A stretch of 64,000 nt of DNA from Adiantum capillus-veneris (Eukaryota > Streptophyta > Polypodiopsida > Polypodiales > Pteridaceae), in assembly GCA_014529385.2 (NCBI GenBank), contig CM043958.1, positions 138,878,398-138,942,397 of the forward strand, written 5' to 3'. The first letter of the stretch is position 1. Each line of letters begins with the position of its first letter. The notes under the pieces were generated by a model. The model saw nothing but the letters and a program-made list of their open reading frames with translations, made no database searches and was not told where the DNA came from. This document shows, piece by piece, positions 20,245-33,506 of the stretch. The translations under genes and the position numbers were made by a program.

Positions 20245-22330
20245 GACCACAAACATTTTAGAATGACAGTGCGCATGAGTATAAAACACAACCCATAGAA
20301 TGATACAAAGATTCTTGAGAAGATTAAGCTATACCTTAAAGACCATAAACCAAAAAATGTCGTGGCAGTTAGAACCCGACCTTTCTTTGCTAGGAAGGCC
20401 AAGGATTGTATTACTTACTACAAAAAGTAGTCATAACCTCTCTGAATTTTTGATATATTACAGACCCTTGCTCTCTCTCAAGGATTGAATTGACCTCTGA
20501 ACCCCTCTCTGTGGCTACATCTCTTGTCCTCAGATGTATTACCAGCTTGGATGCATCTCAACTAATATATGACTCAGTTCTTATCTCATACAAAAGGATG
20601 TCTATCTTACACATGTTATCTTTTAATGATTGGGTCAAAGTTTTGGCTACCTTAGACAAGGATCCAAGGAGGGTGTGAATTTGATTTCCCAGTACATAGC
20701 CGGGCTTCCCATATTCTCTTTACAATACCAACAAGAGCTTGCCCTATTCTCTTCTTCTGGGATTGATCTGCCTAACTTTTTGAAGAAACTATGCGGTCCC
20801 AATCCATCTTTTATTAGTACCCCGACTACCCCTACTATCCCTCAAACTGGTGGTATCTTTTGTAGGGATAGTGCGACTCTAGAAACCGTCAAAGAATTTC
20901 AGAGTAATCTTTGCTCCCTCAATGAATCTAACCTCTTGGAAATGGTACCAAAAATCCTTTCTTACCTGTTAGGCAAATTGAAATCGAGTCTTTTGGGGTA
21001 GACCAGGAGCTTTGGGTTTTACCCAACAAAGCTTTTTTACCACCCATTTTAAGTGAAGCCTGGGTTTACCTTGCTAATCTCCTTGCCTCTATTGTCAAAG
21101 ACTGCAGACTCAAGATCCTGAAAGGTGGACAATTCCTTGACAAAGGGGAGCTCATGAAAGTCCCCTTCAACCTCAATCTCATTGACCATTCTAAATGCCC
21201 TTCCAATATTGGCCTCTACATCCGTACAAAGGGTAACATGGAGTTTGCGCAAAAAGAAACCCGGATTTCTACATAGAATCCATTTGAAATGTTTTTTGAT
21301 CCTATGTTAAATGTGCTTGCAAATTTCTTGACCCTAAAGCCTCTTGCGAATCCAACATCGTGTGGTTTGATCATGCCATTTGGTATGCTCTCAACCATCT
21401 TGACCTACTCTTCCCTGAAAAACCCGTGAACTTTCACCTCTCCCTTATTTGCTCCTCGTTGGGTGACCAAGCAAAACAGATAGTAACTGCTCAAATTGCC
21501 TTTAACATATTTCGTGGACTAATGATGGATATCTTGAAGGAACTAAAATATGATGAACCTGGGATCTATCTAACCACTTATGCTAATTATAAAGGTGTAA
21601 AGATCATCACTAGCTTACTCAAGCCATGTATTGATGAGGATGATTTCCCTTCTCTAAAAAGACCCAATTCTCTTACTACTCCCAACTCTTTCACTTCTTT
21701 TTTGACACCTAGCTCTTCCTCTAATTGAGGGAAGTCTTGTAGCTACACTAGAGGAAGAGGCAAAAACTCCCCAATCAGGAATTTTCTTGAAATTTAATCC
21801 TTGATGAACATGCAGGTTGTGGCAAGCCCTTGTGGAAGAAGGTTTCTCAACAAAAAAGCTTCAAACCAAAACTTTATCTACGTACATTGTCTCTTGCATA
21901 ATGTACTTCTTGACTAGATACAACCTAAAGAACTTTTTTGTGAGTACTTTGACCTACTTTTTGGCAGTCATAAATTACTGGATAAGGTACTTATTGGTTG
22001 GATGTATCAATAGCCCATTAAAAACTTGGTCTACAGTAATGATTTTCTTCGGCATGAATCGGTTCACGAATGTACATGTAGTCAATTTATCACATTTTGC
22101 AAAATCTTTGATACATATGGTATGCATGTTTGTACTTGTGATCTTAGCATCATTGAAAATATCATAATACGAAGAATCTTGGTCAATGGGCTCAATCACA
22201 TACCTAACTTTCTCAAAAACCCATATCTCGCTCTATCAGATTTATTTAGCTGCTTAATTGACCTTGTTAGCTCTCTCCAACTGGAGAAGACAGTACTACT
22301 GGACTTAACAAAAGTTGTGGAATAATTTTT
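20245..22330 (+). pseudogene. N-terminal part of Penelope-like polyprotein, unit 2, broken
   Basis: It carries the same blocks as unit 1 in the same order: FNDWVKVLATLDKDPRRV near 20630, the GGQFLDKGEL block near 21125, MWFDHAIWYALNHLDLLFPE at about 21360, KELKYDEPGIYLTTYANYKG, then the Cys block CTCSQFITFCKIFDTYGMHV at about 22072 with CTCDLSII and LVNGLNHIPN. Stops and frameshifts occur at different places from unit 1, so the two units decayed independently after duplication. Confidence 0.5.
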
Positions 22331-23774
22331 TTTCCAAAAAATCTCAGAAATACCTAGAAAATAGTTATTTATTATTGATAACTCCTGGCTAGCACCACAA
22401 CATGCTTATGATTTTCACAAATTGGCTAAGAATTGGTTCATAGTCGGGTTGGATAAAAGCTCTAATTGTCCCACTCTTATATGCAAAAACCTAGCTTGGA
22501 AAGCTGCTCAGTTTCGGGTTTCTGGGAAAGAATTCACTAGAATTAACACATCCCTACTAACAGTTACCAATAACATCTTGAGACACTTAGAAAATCTAGG
22601 CTATATTCTACAGGACACTAAACTACTAGTACTTTTTCCCACCTATAAAATACATAAACATAAATTCAGATGGATATTTGATGCTTCTAATGGTATCTTT
22701 ACTGATATCACCAAGGATATCACTCTGTGTCTTGACCTGATATTAGCTGAGTTTGAACTTATTTGTGCCCCTAAACAAAAGATCTACCACGACTTTTTAC
22801 AAATGCAATACAACCCCTTCTGGATAGCAAAAAACTCTACTGAGGTTTCTCTTAACCTCTTTAAACAAATCTTCCATATTTTTTCAGCAGATATTACTCA
22901 GTGTTATGAAAACATTCCCTTAGAAGGTGATCTTGGCCTTAAAAATGTACTAGCAAAGGTTATTAAACTTTCTTTTTCCAATGCTAGAAAGAAGATACTT
23001 TTCTACATATCCCTTTCCAAGAAATCTAGATAGATAAAAAAGACATACTCCTTACACCCGTAACACTTCAATGAAGAGAAGCTATGTCTTTACATATCAT
23101 GGTTACTTGATAACTATACTATCCTCTTTGGAGAACAATGTTTTAACCAAAGCCTGGGCATCCCCATGGGGTTCTCCTGCTCTCCACTTTTGTGTAACAT
23201 ATACCTTGACTTATTCGAATACAAAGGGTTTCTCAGAGCCATGGAAAGTGTAAATAACAACTTACACTGTTTGGACACACTTACAGATATATGGATGACT
23301 TACTAAGCATCAATAATAAGACCTTCTTAGATGAAATCTACCATATATATCCTAACTGCCTAAAGATTGAGCCAACTACTTTTCAAGAGTTTGTAACACC
23401 TAATGGAGTTTTCTGCACTTCAGTAAAATTCCTTAACTTTTCTATTTCTGTTCATGTACCCTGTGTAGGAGGACCGAAAATTTGTATTGAAAAGAGATCT
23501 TCTTAAACTGCCACCTTTTGATTTCACTAAGAGGAATATTAATAGGCCTCACAAAGCAGCTCTTAGCACTTGTATCATCCTGCTTTCCTTGATTATCTAC
23601 TCTTCCTCCAATTACCTCCTTGCCTGGGAGGATATTAAGGTACTAATAAAAAAGTATTTCCTTAATGGCTTTAGTAGAAACAAAATAATCAATAAAATTC
23701 TACAATCTCTTACCCAACATGACTGGCTTGGGTTACACTTTAACCATAGAATTCTCATATCTCTAATAAGGTAG
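22331..23774 (+). pseudogene. Penelope-like reverse transcriptase, unit 2, broken
   Basis: The longest clean part is the 203-aa frame 22422-23033, with DKSSN (a counterpart of the DKG finger motif), PTYKIHKHKFRWIFDAS and motif A ADITQCYENIP near residue 155. After a stop at about 23031 come motif B GIPMGFSCSPLLCNIYLDLF (23156-23222) and, after a one-base deletion near 23258, motif C RYMDDLL (23285-23305). The C-terminal thumb (KRDLLKLPPFDFTKRNINRP, then AWEDIKVLIKKYFLNGFSRN) runs to the TAG at 23772. No nuclease domain follows. The enzyme would copy element RNA into DNA at the target. Non-functional as it stands. Confidence 0.7.
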
Positions 23775-23800
23775 TAGGCCCATTCACAATGGGCCTACTA
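23772..23800 (+). other. Perfect 3' hairpin after the RT, unit 2
   Basis: A 13-base stem TAGTAGGCCCATT with loop CAC and perfectly complementary second arm. The first three bases are the RT stop codon. Conserved in unit 1 with one mismatch. Confidence 0.75.
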
Positions 23801-23835
23801 TCTACTCATTGTGTTTGGTGCCTGGGACAGGGCGG

Positions 23836-23837
<2 letters not shown>

Positions 23838-23872
<35 letters not shown>
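23838..23872. repeat. (AC)n microsatellite, unit 2 3' end
   Basis: An AC run at the same position as 17644-17730 in unit 1, but less than half as long. Confidence 0.9.
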
Positions 23873-23874
<2 letters not shown>

Positions 23875-23940
23875 GTTACTTGCCTATAAGATTCTCTAGC
23901 ATAATTGACATCTTGGAACTCACTAAACACGTTTCCTAGT

Positions 23941-25768
23941 TTCACTATATAGGGTATCCACCATGGGATATGGCCCTTATAAATCATAAGTAATACTAAA
24001 AACCTAAAAAAGTGGTATACTGCAAACGTGTTCGTGAAGGCGCTATGGTGGTTTTTCACCTTGGCAAACCGCATTACAGGTGGCTTCGCAGTCTTGGATC
24101 CCCGGGAGGGGCTCGCTCCACTCATTACTCTCTCTACGCTACACAGTGATGATGGCCCTCCTCCTTCTTCTATTTAAGAGGTAAGGGCGCAACTCTGGCC
24201 CTCACTTACTTTTGTGTGAGTTTTTCCTTGCATAAAGTGTAAATGACTGTGTATCTATTCTCTACTGCATCAAAATATGGAGCTTGCAACACAAACAACA
24301 CAGGTTGGCTACTTTGCTTGTTATGATGAGTTCCGTTGCAAACCTATTTTTTAGGGTAATATAATTGTTATGGTGTTGCTCTTTCAGTTTGATGGTATGG
24401 CACATTGTGTGGTTTTGACTCAGTGTAGCAAAACTAGTTTAAAGATGGTTGGTTGATAAGTACATGACATATGGTTGATGGTATTTTGGCAAACCTTTGA
24501 CCCCACTACTTGGTTTCGGTTTTTAGTAAGCTCTGCATAATACAGTTCCGTGGTTTTGATTATAGGAGATCTTTAAAATTTGGGGTATGGCATATTAGTT
24601 GTTACCCCTTAAACTCAATAAAACTTTGATTCTTGGTAGCTCTACAATACCTGTTCATTGGTTTTTTTGAAAAAATTGGGGTTGTTGCCGCTTGGCTTGG
24701 CAAGGCAATACCTGTCGATAATGACCTGACAAACTGATGGTGCTTACTGTTCATCAAAAAGCTTTGGGATTGACTTGGTACTATCTCTTAAGCATGGTAT
24801 ATTGATCATTGTCACAAAAAGCATGGTAAGGCCCACCGTTTGGGTTGGCTAAGTGAATACTGAGGTTTTTGACCAAATGTGCATTGATGTTGGATGTTGT
24901 TGCTAGGGTTTGTGGGGGAGTTTTCCCCGGTTGCATACCGATGCTGGACTTGTTCATTACTTGGTTGTTTAGATGAGATAATGCAATACATTATTTGGAT
25001 TCACATAGGTGGGTGTAGTTTTTTGTTTTTTTTAAAAACCCATATAAGCATCTAGTCCTTTTTTGGTTTTGACATTCGGAACTCGCTGGATACCACTTGG
25101 TTTGCTAAGATTTGGATTCCATATAAATATAAAATGTATCTATTCAAAATAAACAAAAACAAGTTTGAACTATTAATAGAATTTTTTACACTTCTTTTAT
25201 GGCTTCATATGATGGAGCCTCATTAATCTTGCAAAAAAACTGAAAAAGGTGTTTGATGGGGGGATAAGGCACTTGGATTAGAAGGGGTTATGGCCTTCTA
25301 ATCAGAATAATATTATATTTATACTAAAAATTAACTTTGGGATAATAAAACAAATTTTTTAAAGATGGAACACATAAATACTTTGGACTAAGCTTGTAAA
25401 TTTTTTTAAAAAGTTGTGAGATCCATGGACATGGATAACAACTGGTATAGTCCATTGATACCTGTAAAACTCATCCAAGGCTAACATAGATGTTGTCTTG
25501 TTTGGATGGATGCAGGTAAGGACTCTATCTTATTTTGGAAAGTTTTTTTGGCTTTTAGCAGTTGTCCAATACAGGATTACACATACACCTACTGCAAGGG
25601 AAGTACTTATGTTATCTGTATACTGGAATGAGGCTTCATTCTTACAAAGATTGTACAAAGATAATTCTAAGAGTGAGTTGTTTTGTACTTATCATTTCCC
25701 TTATTCTAGAGCCAATTGTCTTTTGAATGTAAAAGTTCAATTATGTCTTATTATTTATGATAAAACAA
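23941..25768 (+). mobile_element. Penelope-like retroelement, array unit 3 (5' part only)
   Basis: This unit repeats the non-coding 5' region of unit 2 up to TATGATAAAACAACCAC. There the sequence turns into a long AC microsatellite and homology ends. The coding region and the intron acceptor are missing. The breakpoint coincides with a short CACAC word in the other units (GCTACACACACATCC), which may have seeded the expansion. Confidence 0.6.

Positions 25769-25861
<93 letters not shown>
25769..25861. repeat. (AC)n microsatellite at array end
   Basis: A pure AC run of about 92 bases at the truncated end of unit 3. Overlapping ORFs are artefacts. Confidence 0.95.
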
Positions 25862-25865
<4 letters not shown>

Positions 25866-25992
25866 GTTGGATCTGAGCACCAAGGCAAAATCAAAGAAAG
25901 CATTTGCAGAGAGCTCACAAGCTTGGACAATTGGGGAAAATTGTGGGCGAGTATAGTGTTGCAAAAATTGGGCAACCGGTTGCAGATAACAC

Positions 25993-25993
<1 letters not shown>

Positions 25994-26063
<70 letters not shown>
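25994..26063. repeat. (AG)n microsatellite
   Basis: An AG run of about 70 bases. Confidence 0.95.
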
Positions 26064-26068
<5 letters not shown>

Positions 26069-26320
26069 AAGGGGGGAAACACACAATACATAGGAGGAGC
26101 GTGGTTGTGTGTGTAAGGGTGTGTTCCCACACACACGACGAAACACAGTTCGACAGTAGGCAAGAATTAAGTGAGGAAAGCAGAAGTGTGTAAGGGGTGT
26201 GTGGCTAGACACACACTCTCACTTGCAACAAAGAAGCTGCAGGAAATATAATTATTATTTTTTACTCTCTCTAAGAGTGTGTTCACACACAATTCTACTT
26301 CAAGAGCAGAGATTGAGCGA

Positions 26321-28118
<1,798 letters not shown>

Positions 28119-28782
28119 ACATGGATCATGATCCATGTTTGGCAACCTGTTGGGGCAAAAATTGGAACACATGTTCCTATCGCCTTATCCTAATACACTC
28201 GTCAAACCTTTTCAAATTTGAACAAGTTTTTTTCAAATTTATCTAATTTACCACTTTATGGACCAATTTGGTTTGACTTTGCCATAATTGGTTTTTGATC
28301 CCATCTTTGATCTCTCCTTGTAGTTAATCTGTTTGAGATTTTTCAGATGTGATGATTGAGAGTTGAAGTACAGTCCCAAATCCTAAGTGCCTGTCCAGTT
28401 TCATAGCTGGTGGGGTTTGTTTGGAATTCCAAGCCTCATAGCAAGTTTGGCCCATTTTGCAAGCATCTTTTGCACTATTTTTGACACATTGAGCTAGACA
28501 ACTCTTTCAATACCATAACTTTACCAAAATCATAGACTTTGGACACTGCAGTCTGGAATTGTTCAAACTTGACATATGAACCATTTTATGCATCAAATAC
28601 TTTAGTATTGACATATATTCCCACAATTGACTTGTATCACCAATTTGCACTCAAATTCTAGCATATCTGCTTTGAGGGTACATGGATCGCGATCCATGTT
28701 TTGTGACCAATTTTGACCAAACTTCATGGGATGGCGTTGGGAATTTTCCCTAATCTATTGGTCAATTTTTCTATGAATTTGA

Positions 28783-29010
28783 TGTTGGAATTAGGGTTGC
28801 AGAGAAACGCACACAGCTTGGAGAAGACAAAGGAAGCTCAAGGCACACAATAGAGAGTGTGTTACTTAGTGTGCAATGGAAAGATAGATAGCCCTAGAGT
28901 GATGGGCGTATATACAATGCTCGGGGGGAAAAAACCTCCTAAAGAGGGAAAAAATGCCCCGGCGGTCCTAGTGTGTGCACACACATCACTACCACATGTA
29001 TATGGTAACA
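28783..29010 (-). repeat. Copia 3' LTR
   Basis: 228 bases, ending next to the polypurine tract on its internal side. It differs from the other LTR by only a few bases. Confidence 0.93.
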
Positions 29011-29085
29011 AATCCCCCCTGAAGTGATGCGGTGAACGAGAGCTGGCACACGAGTAAAGGGAAGTGCCATGCCCTGAGGACATGA

Positions 29086-29487
29086 TCAATCCACAAAGGG
29101 GAGTAAGCCCAAAGCTTTGCGGAAAGCTTCAAGCTTCTCATGAGATAATTCCTTTGTGAAAAGATCTGCAAGGTTGTCCTGTGTTGGCACATAAGCCAAG
29201 CTGATTTCTCCTGCTGAGAGCCTCTCCCTGACATAGTGGTAATGCACCTCAATGTGCTTTGTGAGAGCATGAAAAATTGGGTTCCTCGCAACTGCCAATG
29301 CGCTCAGACTGTCAGTGTAGATAGTGTTGGCAGTGTTTTGTCCAACACCCAAATCAGCCATAAGGCGTTTGAGCCATACACACTCAACCGTAGCGGTGAA
29401 GACTGCCCTGTACTCAGCCTCACAACTCGAAGTGGCCACAGTAGGCTGCTTCTTTCTGAACCATGATATACATGAACTTCCAAGCAT
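29086..29487 (-). pseudogene. Copia RNase H
   Basis: The minus-strand frame carries the copia RNase H pattern: SSCEAEYRAVFTATVECVWL, DSLSALAVARNPIFHALTKH, and the C-terminal IEVHYHYVRERLSAGEISLA with the typical ending NLADLFTKEL. It would degrade RNA in RNA-DNA hybrids. It reaches close to the 3' LTR as in intact elements. An indel near 29480 separates it from the RT connection domain. Confidence 0.85.
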
Positions 29488-30640
29488 GAAAAAAAACCAC
29501 TTGTGGACACTCGCGTGTCAAAACAACCAGCCCAATCCGAGTCCAGAAAAGCGTGTAAGTCTGGCGGCAATGACCCCCCCTTGGGATAAACCAAGCCAAG
29601 ATGTAAAGTGCCACTAAGGTAGCAGAAAATCCTCTTGACAGCCTGCCAATGCTTAGACCCTGGGCTATGCATAAATCTGCTGACCTGTGAGACTGCAAAC
29701 TGAATATCTGGCCTCATGTTGCATACATAAATACAGCAGCCAACAGCAGTTTGGTAAAGAGTGACATCAGCAAGATCTCCAGCATCATGTAGACTCAACT
29801 TCAAACCTATTTCCATGGGAGTGGCAATAGGTTTTCAATCCTCAAGTCCAAACTTACATAGCAATGTCTCTATGTAACTTTTTTGACACAAGGCAATACC
29901 ACCATCACACTACTTAAACTCTATACCCAAGTAATGATGCAACAACCCCAAATCTTTCATCTTGAAAGTAGCATTCAAATCAGCCTTAAATTCAGCAATA
30001 TGTCTCTCATTTGGTCCAATGATCAGCAAATCATTGACATAAAGAACCACAATGAGAAGTACATCACCCTCAAGCTTTACATACAATGTGCTTTCTGTTG
30101 GACTGTTACGAAAGCCTCGTTTAACCAAATGAGTGTTAGCTTTCTCATAACAAGCACGAGGAGATTGCTTCAACCCATGCAAAGCCTTCTTACATCTGCA
30201 CACTTTGTCCTCTTGTCCTTTTATGAAGAAACCGCGAGGCTGCGTTACATAAACTTCCTCAAATATGTCACCATTCAAGAAAGCAGTAACAATGTCTGAT
30301 TGATGTACATCCCAACCAAAATGAGCTGCCAATGCACATATAAAATGCATAGTAGTCATACGACAAGTGGGAGCAAAAGTCTCTTCATAATCTATGCCTT
30401 TTTGTTGTGCATAACCCTTTGCAAAAAGTCGAGCCTTATGGCGATCGATCTCACCATCCGGCTTACGTTTCAACTTGTGAACCCACTTCATACCAATGGC
30501 CTTTTTTCCAGGAGGCAAATCACATAAAGTCCATGTGTCATTTTCTATAAGTGCATCATATTCTGATTGCATGGTAGCCATCTAATTTTTTGAATTCTGT
30601 GCTTCATCAAAAGACAAAGGCTCCTCAACATCATGTAAGC
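29304..30640 (-). pseudogene. Copia reverse transcriptase (RVT_2), with YVND
   Basis: A 223-aa frame (29910-30581) starts in MQSEYDALIENDTWTLCDLP and has the RVT_2 blocks KWVHKLKRKPDGEIDRHKAR, ETFAPTCRMTTMHFICALAA, DIVTAFLNGDIFEEVYVTQP and CKKALHGLKQSPRACYEK. The catalytic box reads LYVNDLLIIG: the first Asp of YVDD is Asn, which should abolish activity. The thumb/connection continues at 29304-29816 (TLYQTAVGCCIYVCNMRPDI, QVSRFMHSPG, HAFLDSDWAG) after a frame change near 29850. Confidence 0.88.
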
Positions 30641-30971
30641 TAGACACAGCCAAAGCATAACAATCGATGCATGGCAAGAGCGTGAACGAGTACGACTAGA
30701 CAAAGGTGCATCCAATTTACTGTCACGTAAAGTGTGCACCAAGCATTTTGGCATACCTCTAGCCTGCTCATTTTCAGCCCTTTCCTCATCAAGTACGTCA
30801 TGTACATCTGCATTAGTAATAGGCTGATCCGTAACATTTCGGAAACCCCCATAGGCTGTACATTTGCCTCATTGGAACTTACATTCGTATTTCCACCACC
30901 AAAAAGAGGCAACAAAGTGTTATAAATGTCATGTGAGCTTACATTACTGTCTCTAGTACATGACAACAAGG

Positions 30972-31890
30972 CTAAATAGAATCTTCCACAAACACTACAT
31001 CGCGTGAAACCAGAATATGTTTTGTTTGCAGATGATACAACCTGTAACCTTTGCTTTCAGCACTATAACCAACAAAAATACATTTGACAGCCTTAGCATA
31101 CAATTTTCTGCGTTGTGTTTGTGGCACCAAAGCATATGCCAAACAACCAAAAACACGAATGTGCTCAATAGAAGGCTTTCTATCATGCCATGCTTCATAT
31201 GGAGTAATAGACTGCAAAGCTTTTGTAGGACACCTGTTTAGTACATAAGTGGCACACATGATGGCCTCAAGCCAAAACGAATACGTCAAAGCATGAATTT
31301 TGACCATACATCGTGCCATTTCTGTAAGTGACCTGCTTTTCCTCTCAGCAACACCATTTTGTTGAGGTGTATAAGGCACTATACATTGGTGTTTTATCCC
31401 ATGACTAGTCAGAAATACATTGAATTCATGAGACATATACTCCCCCCTCGATCGGAACGGAGGGTGCCCATAGTACATTTCGAGACATTTTCAGCCATAG
31501 CCAGAAATTGTTTGAAGCACATAAAAATTTGGACTTCGCTTTAAGCGGAAATACCCATGCATGCCTGGAGTAATCATCAATGAAAGTCACGAAGTACAGG
31601 TAATTGCCCAAGGACGGAGTTTGCATGGGCCCACAAACATCACTATGCACAAGATGCAACCTGCATGTGGCCCTAACTGAGCCATCCTTTGGAAACTTCA
31701 AACGCTGCATCTTACCCAAAACACAGCCTTCACAAACATGTTTGAGAGGTGCTTCAAGAGGCCGCAAAGAAGAAACCATATCAGATTTCTGCAAACGCAG
31801 CAAACTGGCAAAATTCAGATGACCAAAACGTGCATGCCAAAGTTTTGCATCTGAAATAGCCCTTGAATCTGCAACAGCATTTGCAAAATT
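30972..31890 (-). pseudogene. Copia GAG-pre-integrase and integrase
   Basis: The N-terminal zinc-binding part is LWHARFGHLNFASLLRLQKS with CEGCVLGKMQRLKFP. The catalytic core follows: HSDVCGPMQTPSLGNYLYFV with the first Asp, then a frameshift at about 31470, then VFLTSHGIKHQCIVPYTPQQ, NGVAERKSRSLTEMARCM with the catalytic Glu and the usual PTKALQSITPYEAWHDRKPS tail. The segment around the second catalytic Asp is disrupted at the frameshift. It would insert cDNA into chromosomes. Confidence 0.85.
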
Positions 31891-32220
31891 TTGTCCACAC
31901 TTGTCATACAAAGTGAGCTTATACAGCCCACGACACAAAAGGCTAGATGCAACAATTTCATCACTAAAACTGAGATCATGAACTGTACATCTGTCATCCA
32001 CAAATTTGACTACAAGTCCAAGTCTAGCAAGTGCGGATACAGACAAGAGATTCTTCTCCACACTTGTCATACAAAGTGAGCTTATATAGCCCACGACAAA
32101 AAAGACCAGATGCAACAATTTCATCACTAAAACTAAGATCATGAACTGTACATCTGTCATCCACAAATTTGACTACAAGTCCAAGTCTAGCAAGTGCGGA
32201 TACAGACAAGAGATTCTTCT
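31891..32220 (-). repeat. 163-bp tandem duplication inside copia pol
   Basis: Two copies with period 163 (starts 31894 and 32057) differ at a few bases. Each encodes the stretch after protease (SALARLGLVVKFVDDRCTVH). Because 163 is not a multiple of three, the duplication shifts the frame between protease and integrase. Confidence 0.9.
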
Positions 32221-32580
32221 TGATCCCAGGTACATAAAGTGCATCAACAAGTGTGAAGGAACTGCCATTTGCAGCAGTAAGCACAATCTTTCCAACTCCC
32301 TGAACCGGATAAGAGGCATTGTTGGCACAAGTGACAGAATTCCCATGAGGGACAGACTCGAGAGAGGTGAACAATTCACGATGTGAGGTAATGTGCTTTG
32401 TAGCACCACTATCGAAATACCACACATGTGAATCAGTAGCAACGGACAAGCATGCATCATGGACAGCAGGATTGTAAGTGCACTCTGTGCTAAAAGCCCA
32501 TTCTGCATCGATATCAGCATCACAGTCTCCTTTCACAGAAGACTCAATAATGGCTGCATTTGTAGTGGAACCAGCATTTG
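32221..32580 (-). pseudogene. Copia protease
   Basis: The frame contains HVWYFDSGATKHITSHRELF, with the DSGAT active-site loop of copia retropepsins, followed by VTCANNASYPVQGVGKIVLT and VDALYVPGIKKNLLSVSALA. This is the usual order ahead of GAG-pre-integrase. It processes the polyprotein. The active site looks intact, but the downstream frame is lost through the tandem duplication. Confidence 0.85.
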
Positions 32581-32589
32581 CAGTGGAAC

Positions 32590-33506
32590 CACTCTTTCTT
32601 CTTAGCCTCTTTGGCCTTCAACTTAGGACATGACTTGATCAAGTGATCATTAACTTTACAATAATGACAACGTATCTTCTTTTTTCCCTCATCACCAGAA
32701 TTGTCGGACGAAGCGCTGCCAGCAGAAGCATTGGGAACAGAAGTTTTGCCACTCGTAGCAGAACCATAAGAAGTGGTTGCCCACCCTTTCTTTGAGAAGG
32801 AATAAAAGCCTGTTCAACTGCACACTGTCTAGTCCTTTTTTTTTGTTGAAAAGTGACTCTTGCAACAGCAATGTGCATAATGCATCAAACTTGACAACTT
32901 CTGGATTTCCTTGGGTCATAAGTCTCCAAGTACTAGCAAAATTCTGGTAAGAATCTGGTAAGGCATCAAGAACAATATGCACAAGGGAACTAGCTGAAAT
33001 GACTTCACTTGCATAAATAAGTTGCTCATTGATATCCTTGACACCAGCAAGAAAAGTGTCCATATCATCTTCCTCATGCATAATCTTCGACTCCAGCTCT
33101 TTACGCAACAAAGCAATTTTAGCCTCATTGTGTCCTGCATAAAGATACTAGAATATCCTAAGCCTGTTTTGCAGATTTTGCTGAACGGATGTGAGGAACA
33201 ATGGTGCGCTTCATAGACAACGCAATCAATGCATGAGCCTACCCATCCTTTACATCCCAACGAGATTGTTCTGCCGTAGGCAAAACAACTCTAATAGCAG
33301 TAATCCTTGCAGCAAGACCTGCAACATCCTCAACATCGCCTGCATCCTCAGAACCAGGACGTACATCAATGCCCTGCACAATATTCTAGACGCCCTTTGA
33401 CAGAAGAACATGTTGTATCATGTAAGCCCACATAGGGTAATTGTCCCCATCCAACCTGTCCCTCAACAGCAAACATCTTGAACACATCTATGTTGTTGTC
33501 AGCCAT
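32590..33506 (-). pseudogene. Copia gag (UBN2 type) with zinc knuckle, frameshifted
   Basis: It starts at ATG 33504-33506 (MADNNIDVFKMFAVEG), then is broken by frameshifts through about 33110. It resumes as LRKELESKIMHEEDDMDTFL and VHIVLDALPDSYQNFAST, characteristic of copia gag. A CX2CX4HX4C knuckle CHYCKVNDHLIKSC lies near 32630-32670. The nucleocapsid function is inferred from the family. Confidence 0.75.

Larger units (their letters stand above)
18255..23940 (+). mobile_element. Penelope-like retroelement, array unit 2
   Basis: This is the best-preserved unit. It runs from the TTTCACTATATAGGGTATCC junction, repeated at about 23939, through about 2 kb of non-coding 5' region, the coding region (about 20245-23774), hairpin, AC tract and short tail. 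The head-to-tail junction with unit 3 is direct, without intervening sequence. Tandem partial copies are typical of Penelope-like insertions. Confidence 0.6.

Noticed and set aside
18240-24450. Hammerhead ribozyme in the 5' regions of the Penelope-like units
   Set aside because: Such ribozymes are known in Penelope-like elements. The nearest candidate, around ATGATGAGTTCCGTTGCAAA at about 24323, lacks the conserved GAAA core and clear stems.
12500-25768. Telomeric repeats attached to the endonuclease-less RT array
   Set aside because: No run of TTTAGGG or variants is present, so a telomeric location is not supported.
28783-29010. MITE or host promoter interpretation of this short repeat
   Set aside because: The matching copy at 33869-34097, primer site, polypurine tract and TTTGA duplication show that it is a copia LTR.
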